Part shown: positions 55,383 through 64,000 of the stretch, piece by piece
Position numbering within the stretch: the first letter of the stretch is position 1
How the letters are laid out: each line of letters opens with the position of its first letter
Origin: Asparagopsis taxiformis
Taxonomy: Eukaryota > Rhodophyta > Florideophyceae > Bonnemaisoniales > Bonnemaisoniaceae
Reading direction: 5' to 3'
NCBI GenBank assembly: GCA_030407315.1
Contig: JALQPE010003270.1
Span: forward strand, 36,520-100,519
Length of the DNA stretch: 64,000 bases
Notes under the pieces: generated by a model
Database searches by the model: none
The model's input: the letters and a program-made list of their open reading frames with translations, nothing else
What the model was told of the DNA's origin: nothing
Translations under genes and position numbers: made by a program

Positions 55383-58300
55383 ATGGAAGGAACGTTCCAC
55401 AATCACGGTGAAAAGCACGACGGATGGGTGTTCATCGACCCCAATCAAGTCAGCAAATTCGTATCGATTCGCGATGTTGATGCAAGTCATGTGGAAGCGC
55501 TCATGGAGAGCATTCGCAACAGCGGTTATGACACAGCTCATCCCGTGACTGGCAGGTTTCGAGAAGGCGTTCTGGAGATATTGGATGGAGCGCACCGCTG
55601 CATGGCAATTGTACGTGGAATGGAGAAGGGCGTCTTTCCTCCTGGCGTTACGATTCCTATGCGAGAAGAGTCTATCGTGGCGGACACCAACAGCAGTACT
55701 GCTGTTGTGCTGGACCGTGTGAGAGCGACGACATCCAACGACATTGCAGGCCTGCAAAGGCGCATGATGTTTGTTGAGTATCTGATGATCGCCGTTGATC
55801 TCAGAGACGAGTACTGGGTCCAAAAAGGAAAGGACAAGTACGCTCATATTTCGTCTGTGAGGATGGCCGATGTGTTGGGCTGGATCAAGTCCTGCGATCC
55901 AAGCGGCCAAATTGCTTCAAGCCTGAGTGGTAAACCGCAGTACAGCTCATGCATGTCTATCCTGGCTGTGCTTCGGCCGTATCACCGAGCAGAAGATTCG
56001 AGTGCGATTGATTTGCGTCTGTGGCAAATGTTTTGTCATGCATGGGGACTCAATGCAGAGATGGGTGATTCTCCGAGGATGGTTGAGTTTCCGAAACAGG
56101 TGGGGGTGACTAGTTCTCGTGCCGTCGAAATGTTTGGCAAGACACCCCGCGGAGAATTGTCCTCTCCACTGAACCGCGAACTGCTTTCGAGCAGGTACTT
56201 TCTAGACGGCGCTACATCCGACATGCAAGATTCTTTGCAGGCTAGCCAGAAGCGGTTCAGGAGGCTGATGGTTATGATGTGCCAGTGTATCTTGGCTATT
56301 CGCAGTAAGGAGATGGGCAGTGCGCCATCTAGGCGGGCCAGAGCCACATCCGGGGCCATTGGTGGTGGTGGAATGGTTGGAATTGCAACATCCAGTGCGC
56401 AAGCCAACCAGCTTGGATTTGTTGTCGACCGTGTGTTAGCTGCGTGGGATACCGGGGCAAGAGTGTTGGGGTATGAGGATGTTGAATCGATGTGCTGGCC
56501 GTTCATGGTATTCGATCCTGCGAGCCTTTGCTTCAGGTCACTCCCGAATCGGTCTGATGGCTGCGCGGTCGAGGAGCATCGGAAAAACCTGACCATTGTC
56601 CCGAAAACTGTAGACAGTGAAAACGGGTTCTGTGCCGACCTTCCAGTGGCTGTGGATGCAAGGCTGCGATCATTGACAAGCGCCTTCCTGCTGTCGATAC
56701 GCCAATGTGTCACTGAGGTGAATGTGTTCGCCGAGCGTGGTCAGCTGATGCAGAGACTTCGAGCCTTGCTTTTCGACACTCCTGACAAGTTCGGATTGAA
56801 CTCGTTCATGCGAGCCAAGTTGAACACGTCTCATGCCCTGGATGGTCAGAGGAGGCTGAAGGCTTGGTTATTGCGAACCCGAGAGCAACGAAAGCTTCCT
56901 CTGACCATGGATGAGTTGCACAGTCTTGAGGATACGCCCGAGCCTGGCATCCTTGAAGGTGCACCTGCGCAGATGGAAATATCCGCAGCAGTGCCAAACA
57001 ATGGCAGCGAGGATATAGAAGAGGATAGTCTGGAGCCACAGAGGAAGAAGGCTAGGCTGGAGCGCGGTGGTGGAGAGGACGATAATGCGGCGGTTGCTAG
57101 CGAAACAGCAACAAGAGAAGGTGCGGCCGAGGATGACGCTATGGAGGTTGACACTGTATCGCCTACAGAAGCACCGCTCGTTGACGTCGGAAAGGAATCC
57201 AAGCCGGAATATGTCACCAAGCTGGAAGCTGTGATGGGGCGTTACATTCACACTGTGAATTGTGACGCCACTGATGTAGCCAAAGAGGTGGAGGACAAAA
57301 TTAGTTTCCTGGAAGATGGCGTGTTGGAGGACAGTGTTCAGCTTGTGCTCACTGATCCTCCATTCAACACGAGGCGGGAAGGCGGCAGAGAAAACTCGGA
57401 GTACGATATTCTGGAGCCGGAAGAGTTGGCGAGTGTTGCGTGTGAAATAGTTCGAGTTCTTCGGCCTGGCGGTCATGCTCTAATCTATTCCAGCGTGCGC
57501 CAACTCGTGGCATGGATGGATGCAATCAGAAATGCCGAGCCTGGCAAGATGATTGTGGACAGTGTTCCAGTCGTGCTATCTCGCCGACCACACAGCTTTA
57601 CGTCCAATCCATCGACGAAAACGTGCACACTGCATAATATGCACGATTTCGTTATCCATGCGTATAAGCGGGGGAAGGGTATGGCTGCATACGATATGGT
57701 GGATTACAGGTTGCACAATCCGGACATATCGAGGCACCCTGGGTTCACCAACGCGATTGACAACGTTCCGAGGTTGTCGGCTGGTGAAGCTCAATACGAT
57801 GGGCAGAACAACCGACTGCGCCATGAGCAGAAGGCGTTGACCACTCTTCGTGAGCTTCTGGAACGATTTTCGAAGCAGAACGATATCGTGATGGATTTCT
57901 TCTCGGGAACATACAGCACAGCCATAGCGTGTATGACGTTGAGGGATGGTACGTATCGTCGGTTCATTGGGTGTGAGAAGGAAAAAAGGTGCCACGATGC
58001 ATCGCAGGAGTGGATACTGCATGCTTTCGTCAGTGAGGTGAAAGCCGGGCGATATGGGGGGATCTTGCAGCGTGAGGTGGAGAGTATTCTTGGGGACGAG
58101 TCGGTACCGGTCACAGGAAAAGCTCCAAGGCTTCGTCAGAAGCACATCTCAGATGCACCAGAAGGTTTACCTGCTGTGACAGCATTGCCGAACCATCTGC
58201 TTGTGTTCGTTGCGTCAATGAAGAAGGACGGTTCTATGCTTCACAGATTGAGCGGGGTGCCTATGGACCAGTGGCCGGCCGAGGACATGCACTCGTTTTG

Positions 58301-58848
58301 GAGCATAGACCCGGACGCGATTCTGGCTGCTGATGCCGCATTCTACGGTGTCTATGTTTCGCAATCGGAGGTAAGAGGTGGTGGTTTGGCGTATTCGCGG
58401 CGAAGAAACTGAAGAAGGGGACGGTCATTGGCTGGTACAACGGGACGATTTTCTATGCGAAGATTCGAGACTCGGAACCGCAGAGATCAGTGATGTACGG
58501 CCCGGAAGGATTTGGGTGCACAGGACAGAGGTTCCAGGACTACAACATGGAATTGGAAACCACGTACATAGGGAGGGGTGCACCTGTTCGGAAGGTCTGG
58601 CTCGTTCCAGCGGTCTATAATTGTACCAGCTACCTCAATGATTGTCGGGTCATTGACGGAACGGAGAAAGCGACCGAGGTGAGTCGAACACAGTCAGCCG
58701 AGTTTCGACAAGGCGATGCCATAGACAACCGGACTTTGCTTCGAATATCAAGAATCCCCATGCTGTCAAGGTCGTTCTGACCAGAGACGTTGAAGCTGAT
58801 GAGGAGATATTTGCTGACTATGGTAGAAAATATTGGCCAGCTAACTGA
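55383..58848 (+). CDS. ParB-like / DNA adenine methyltransferase / SET fusion protein
   Basis: The start ATG 55383 has a strong Kozak context (CCATGG). A ParB/sulfiredoxin-type domain covers residues 20-80 (VSIRDVDASHVEALMESI, DGAHR at 68-72). A helical region follows to about 510, then an acidic linker with KKAR. A beta-class amino-methyltransferase domain (about 610-870) has LTDPPFN (658), VLRPGGHALIYS, a RHEQKALTTL region and FFSGT (839-843) in the order typical of N6-adenine/N4-cytosine enzymes; DPPF favours adenine. A SET domain begins in another frame at about 58385: GVFAAKKLKKG, NCTSYLND, DEEIFADYG. One missing base in the GGTGGTGGTTT run (58380-58390) breaks the frame. A 74-base GTGAGT...AG intron at 58679-58752 restores the last SET motif. 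The stop is TGA 58846-58848. If the lost base is an assembly error, this is one protein of about 1,130 residues; otherwise the SET part is cut off. Confidence 0.82.
58679..58752 (+). other. Predicted 74-base intron in the SET-domain region
   Basis: The donor GAG|GTGAGT and acceptor TATCAAG|AAT flank 74 bases. Removing them keeps the phase and joins the NCTSYLND part of SET to NPHAVKVVLTRD and the terminal DYGRKYW motif. Without splicing the frame ends at 58778-58780 before these conserved residues. Confidence 0.75.
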
Positions 58849-59147
58849 GCTACTTTGATAGATTTGAGTAAACACGCATTGACAGAGACAATAGACTGTG
58901 CATCATCTTCCAAGAGCGCTAGATATTATAGACTACACTACAACAATCGTGACATGACTGCAGGAAGGCATCTGCGGCCTGGAGTGCAAACTATCCACTT
59001 TTCAACTGCTATACCTATGGATACGAAAGGGAGAGAAACTAGAAAGATGTGAGTGCGAAATTGTGTAGCAACGCAGCATGTAGAACACCAGTAACAGAGC
59101 GATGTAGGAGAAGCAGTCACCCCATTACAGTGCGGGCCGTTTACCGG

Positions 59148-59658
59148 GGATGCTGACAGCAAAGTCATCGTTACGATGACTTTGCTGTAAGAAAAACATC
59201 ATTACAGCAGCCATGATTTCTTTACCGGGTAAAAAAATTGTGGCCGCTGTAATGAAACGTTTTCTTACAGCAAAGTCATCGTAACGATGACTTTGCTGTA
59301 AGAAAGCAAAACATTACAGCGGCCACAATTTTTTACCCGGTAAAATTTCTTGCTGATTTTTTACCCGGTAAAAAATTCTTTGGCCACTGCAAGGAAACGG
59401 TTCCTTACAGCAAAGTCATCGTTGATGACTTTGCTGTAAGAAAACGTTTCATTACAGCGGCCACAATTTTTTTACCCGGTAAAGAAATCGTGGCTGCTGT
59501 AATGTTTGTTTTCTTACAGCAAAGTCATCGTAACGATGACTTTGCTGTAAGGAACCCTGGTAAACGGCTTCAGCTGTAAGCAGCAGGGAGTTTCGTCCTT
59601 CTCCCTTCTTGGTAAAGGTACCTTTACCAAGATGGGAGAAGGACGAAACTCCCTGCTG
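59148..59658. repeat. Hairpin array 1 (four long palindromes plus a nested foldback)
   Basis: Perfect or near-perfect hairpins with 13-14-base arms CAGCAAAGTCATCG and a 3-base loop lie at 59157-59187, 59268-59298, 59408-59436 and 59517-59547. They are separated by ATTACAGC(A/G)GCCA and TTTACC(C)GGTAAA palindromes. At 59581-59658 a larger inverted repeat (25-base arms starting CAGCAGGGAGTTTCG) encloses TTGGTAAAGG and its inverse. No coding. It lies between the two ParB-domain genes. Confidence 0.9.
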
Positions 59659-60135
59659 TCTCACATGAGAAGCGAAGTGTGAAGTAGGGAACATCACGGG
59701 AGGATGGTTTGGACGGCTGTTGGTCGCAAAATCTACTCCTTGTGCCGTGAGCCACAGCGACCATATGGTACCTGTGCCTCACGGCATAAAATATATATTC
59801 AACCCGCCCGGGCGGGAACCGGCGCCGGTTCCGGTGCACTATAGTCGTCAATAAGTAGGACTCTAGCTACTCACTATACAACTATAATCGTAAGGTAGGA
59901 TAGCCTAAGATCGTAGTACGGAAGAGACGGATGGGAGGGTGTGTGTAGAGGAAAATTAAGGCGGCAGTACGAGTAGCCTATCGTGGTAATAGACGAGTAT
60001 TTCATTGCGAGAGGGGGCGTGAGGGGGAAACGAAAGGCGTCAGTCGTCACCAGAGAGGCTGGGATGCTGAAGGCGGAGTAGAGAAATGGGGGAGAGGGTG
60101 AAGCCAGACTGCTTACAGCTTTGGCAGTTCCGGCG

Positions 60136-60500
60136 GGGTGCTGACAGCAAAGTCATCGTTACGATGACTTTGCTGTAAGAAAACAAATCATTACAGCAGC
60201 CATGATTTCTTTACCGGGTAAAAAAATTGTGGCCGCTGTAATGAAACGTTTTCTTACAGCAAAGTCATCGTAACGATGACTTTGCTGTAAGAAAGCAAAA
60301 CATTACAGCGGCCACAATTTTTTACCCGGTAAAATTTCTTGCTGATTTTTTACCCGGTAAAAAATTCTTCGGCCACTGCAAGGAAACGGTTCCTTACAGC
60401 AAAGTCATCGTTACGATGACTTTGCTGTAAGGAACCCTGGTAAACGGCTTCGGCTGTAAGCAGCAGGGAGTTTCGTCCTTCTCTCATCCTGGTAAAGGTA
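60136..60500. repeat. Hairpin array 2, a direct duplicate of array 1
   Basis: Three hairpins of the same sequence lie at 60145-60175, 60257-60287 and 60397-60427, with spacers nearly identical to array 1. Array 1 holds one extra hairpin-spacer unit. The right edge contains the start of the larger arm (CAGCAGGGAGTTTCG) but not its inverse. The two arrays are separated by about 480 unrelated bases (59659-60135). Confidence 0.9.
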
Positions 60501-60932
60501 AGAAGCGAAGTTTGAAGTCGGGTAAATTGCTCAGCAAAGGTCTGTACGGCTGTGAGCAGCTCTCAGGAGTATTTTACCTCACGTGGTCTCTGTTCAGGTT
60601 ATACCCTGTATATATATAGGTAGCCTAGTGTAGGTGGGAAGATAGAAAATTCTACAAATAATTTATCACAGTGACGGCTCTCGTAGTCGAAATCTGCGCG
60701 TTGTCAAGGGTTGAAACTAGTCTCCCCCTACGGCCTAGCTAGTAAAATCATATAACGTTGTAGACTAATATTAAAAAGTAGCAAGCAATCTGCTGAGTAG
60801 CACTAAACTATGAGATGAAGGACAGATGTATAGATGAGAACTGAAAAATGGGCTAAGGTAACAATGTTGAGATGAGAAAGACAGAACTTTATAGCAGGGA
60901 ACAGTAGTATAGGTTTTAATACTTCTGATATG
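60501..60932. other. Intergenic 3' to the ParB/dioxygenase gene, nothing recognised
   Basis: AT-rich, with TATATATATAGG near 60609. No coding frame or repeat beyond the edge of array 2. Confidence 0.5.
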
Positions 60933-63900
60933 CTATCTATTGCTCCTATCGTACTTGTAATATTCGACGGTGTGGATGTGGTCCGTGAGGACGTCCTTCT
61001 CCGTCTTCAAGTAGATGTGGCCGCGCGTGGGCAGGCCATAGACTAACTTCTCGCCTGCAGGAAGATCTCCTCGGCTGAAGCCGACCCCGTAATGGTAAAG
61101 GTCACCGCGACCAACCAATACGGAATAGGGTGGCACCCAAAAGATGAGAGGGGAACCTTCCACATATCGGCGCCCGGACTGGCCAGGCATACATGACTAT
61201 AAGGGGCAACTACTATAGAGAACCCATCGGCTCCGCTCGACATCATGAAATATGATGGAGACGTGGTAGGACTTCCAACACTATTCGTCGCTACCTTGAA
61301 GTCCGTGTGCCCATCCTGGTCCGCAGCCCCATCTGCTGTAAGAAGCAGCCGCAATCCTGTCTTCGGGAAGAAGACAGGATCCTCACCCTCCATTCCCAAC
61401 TTCAAGAACTCCGCACAAACACCAAGAGCAAGCTCTGCCACCAACTTGTTCTTATACATCTCCAAATTCCCCTCCTCCAACTTGTCGCACAACTCACGCC
61501 GCGGCAGAGAGAGGCGCCCACGACCACCATCGATGCGGTCCTTCGCATCACCCACGTTGTGGATGAACTGCCACGGCGAAGGATCGAAGCCGGGCTTTGC
61601 GAAAGCTGGCGGCTCGTCCTGTGGCTCCCTGTCGTCATCGTTAGAATCAGACTGCTGGGAGGGTTTTTCAACCTCCTCAACCAGCGGGAACTGCCTAGCG
61701 AAGTGACCGAACAACTCATGCGTCGCATTACCAGCCGTGGACGATGCCAACAGGCCTTCCATAACAATAACCCCCAAGTTTTCCAACAATGCCTTCTTCA
61801 CCGCAAAGTACCTGTCCACCACCGTATCCTCAGCACCCGGCGATGCAGCTGCCTGGAATGCTGCCGCCCTCATTTCCGCCCGAACCGTCTCCACCGTCGT
61901 ACTTTCCATATAGTACTTCATCCGGCTGCCAGACGCAATTGCGCTGGGGAGAACGGCGGCCACATTCTCATCGACGATGCTGTCGGGAATGGGATTCTCC
62001 TGGGCGTCGTCGAACTGGAGAACCGGCTCCCGAGAGCGACCTCGGGAAGCCGACTTGGATTTCTTTGACGACGACTTTGATGAAGTCTCACCGAGCCTTC
62101 TCTTTTTGGTAGAAGGCTCGGGCGTCGCAGAAGCGGCTTCCAAGTTACGCTTCCCGAGGATGGAGTTTTCACCCGCATCCTCGGGGGCGCTCTCCAGCTC
62201 GACGACCTCCACAGCACCACCCGCCGTTCCACCACGACCGGAACGACTCGCTTGCAGGCGGGTACTCCTTCTGGGCATCACTTTCCTCCCAGAAGTTTCC
62301 ACTCCGGGCGGTGCAGAATCACTGACTTCAATGACATCTTCGTCAGGATCTGCACCGCCCTTCGCACTGCTGCCCTCGACCACATTCTCGGGAGTAGGGC
62401 CCTCCGTCGAAATCCTCGCAACCGTCTTCTGTCCAACCCCACCGGATGGTGAAGGGACGAAGCTGTCATCGCTGGAGCTTCCCGAACTGCTAGCAGATGC
62501 AGAACGGGAAGCTTCGACAGCGGGGGCCGGAGCAGCAGGGTGCTGCTCGGCAGCCGGAGTCGCAGGCTCAGGCTGCGAAGCCGGTGAGACCTGCTCCTGC
62601 GCGGCTTGGACAGGACGGTTGGGGGTACCAGTCCCGGCGTGGGAAACTGGACCAGAGCGTTCGCTGCCATCCTGGGGACCACGCGCAGTCGGCTTGACCG
62701 GGGTCACCGCAGGGGAGGATGCAGACACGGCAGGGGTAGAGACAGGAACAGGGGCAACCTCGGAATTGCTGGAAGATTCCAGTTGAGGTGGTGGGGGCAA
62801 AGGAATGGAGGATGAAGGGATGGGCAAGGAATTGGAAGAGGAAGGGATGGGGGCATCATCACCACATGTGGCTGGGAGCGCAGCATGTGGGATGTCTGGG
62901 TACATCGCGTGAAAGCGTTTCCGCATTTGCATGTCGCGGTACCCAGTGACGCGCAGGAGCATTTTCCTGGCGTCCTTCCCGAAGACAGACTTCTTACGGG
63001 GAAAATATTTTCGTAACTGTAACCATCGGGGGGGCCTTCCTTGGGACGGAAGTCTGCCCAGCACCCCTTCTTGGGGACCATCTGAGCAAGAACTTCGACA
63101 ACGCGCGAGCGAATGTCGAAGCTCTTGCTCGGGTCACCCGGCTGGGAATTGACCCATCCAGCATCCTCAACACATCCGACACGTTCCAGTACTCGGCCAC
63201 TCCTTCACGTACCCGAAGATTTCCAACAAACCAGCAATCCATTCCTGCCCAATGGTACCAACCGAGTACGGTTTCAGCCCGGCCGACCGACGGCTACAAG
63301 TGTAGCGCGCCGTCATCTCCAGGATGAAACACTTCTGCACATCCGGAGCACTCCTGAACGACCCATTGAACAACAAGTTCACCGTACAACCAGCCAGATC
63401 CTCGTCGAAGAGAACTGCACGAACTCCGGCCTGTTCGGGATGCTCGACCAGTACTTGAAAGCAGGGCTTTCAATGGTCTTGAACCCTCGCGCGATCGAGA
63501 CGTAGCGCATGAGCTGTCTCGGACGAATCCAGCTCAGCGCTTTCCGTTCTTTTATGTATTGAACGGTCGGCTCGATCTTCTTCTTTCCCAGGCGGTGGAT
63601 ATTGATGAACTCCATCACAGAGCACACATTGTCAGCAACTGTTACCTCGCTGACATTGTGGGTGTGGAAGTTCATCAGCCGTGAAAGCGGGAGTACTTCT
63701 TCGGAGCAGAAGACATCCCGGCCAAGCCGAGTCGGTGGGAGGAGAAAGTCGACTGGAATAGTTCCAAAGCGACGGTAGATGTCAGACTTGACAAACTCCT
63801 CCCACTCTGACTGTCCTTCGCAGGAGCAGGTCCAGCCGACTCGAGAATGGCCTTCAACGCGGTCACTCGGTGAGATCCATCGACATATTGCAGTCGTACT

Positions 63901-63957
63901 TTTGCATTGGAATCAATCACCTCGCAGACGGACACGCGTGAGCAATCACGGAAATCC
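60933..63957 (-). CDS. ParB-like / 2-oxoglutarate-Fe(II) dioxygenase-like protein, 5' end outside window
   Basis: The exon starts at 63957 after a pyrimidine-rich acceptor (TTTCTCACTCAG), so the first exon or exons lie beyond 64000. It opens with the end of a ParB-like domain (LQYVDGSHRVTALKAI, DGSHR as in the neighbour's DGAHR). A helical region follows (VMEFINIHRLG, RLMNFHTHNV), then a long Ser/Pro/Ala-rich, acidic, probably disordered linker with basic KKRR and KKSKS clusters (about 62850-61900). The C-terminal part has DGHTDF (HxD, bases 61301-61309) and GDLYHYGVG with a distal His at 61092-61094, then RGHIYL: the Fe(II) and 2-oxoglutarate ligand pattern of the double-stranded beta-helix dioxygenases. 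The frame changes near 63850, 63425, 63210, 63000 and 61180, several at homopolymers. Either it is a pseudogene or the assembly has one-base errors. The substrate is unknown. Confidence 0.6.
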
Positions 63958-64000
63958 CTGAGTGAGAAACGTTTTCTTCAACTCATCAACGCGATGCGGG

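Noticed and set aside
55383..58848. Bacterial or phage contamination
   Set aside because: A SET domain, a spliceable GTGAGT...AG intron and a CCATGG start are eukaryotic, and no prokaryotic operon features surround it.
59148..60500. CRISPR or rRNA-type structure
   Set aside because: The repeats are palindromic hairpins with conserved spacers, in a eukaryotic context with no cas genes.

Overview
The window is eukaryotic and dominated by retrotransposons. It shows nested LTR elements, a short GT-AG intron, Kozak-type starts, and SET, TIR and chromodomain proteins. I cannot fix the taxon from sequence alone. A red alga or another compact-genome protist or fungus would fit: short sparse introns, CpG-dense LTR elements, a Sel1-TIR protein. 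Treat that as a guess.

Layout. From 61 to 31377 lies one decayed Ty1/copia element on the + strand (gag, protease, integrase, RT, RNase H), split into three pieces by two Ty3/gypsy elements of about 13 kb. Element A (4443-17571, +, target duplication AGATG) and element B (17820-30901, -, target duplication GGTAC) share one plan: LTR, tRNA primer site, leader, gag, -1 frameshift heptamer GGGAAAC, a pol with protease, RT, RNase H, integrase and C-terminal chromodomain, a spacer, then an extra gene of about 950 codons on the opposite strand, polypurine tract, LTR. Both are defective in different ways. From 31469 to 33742 an unrecognised minus-strand gene is split by a 1.09-kb LTR of another family (C). 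A second C LTR lies inverted at 44724-45813, next to a distant homologue of the antisense gene (46139-49387).

Between the two C LTRs is a lower-GC stretch holding SINE-like repeats, a small possible mRNA-export protein, two decayed TIR-domain remnants, and an intact gene fusing about 14 near-identical Sel1 repeats to a TIR domain (40705-43278).

The right third (49.4-64 kb) is the most unusual part. A palindrome-rich tract is followed by a coiled-coil protein (51706-53232, +), a protein with a possible Tudor-like N-terminus (53508-54869, -), and, divergent from it, a very large protein with a ParB-like N-terminal domain, a beta-class DNA (adenine) methyltransferase domain and a SET domain (55383-58848, +). 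Past two arrays of long perfect hairpins, a convergent minus-strand gene running off the right edge (60933-63957) carries another ParB-like domain and ends in a 2-oxoglutarate/Fe(II) dioxygenase-like domain. Together these look like a locus of writers (DNA and histone methylation), a possible reader and a possible eraser sharing ParB-type modules. The domains are read from sequence; the joint function is inference.
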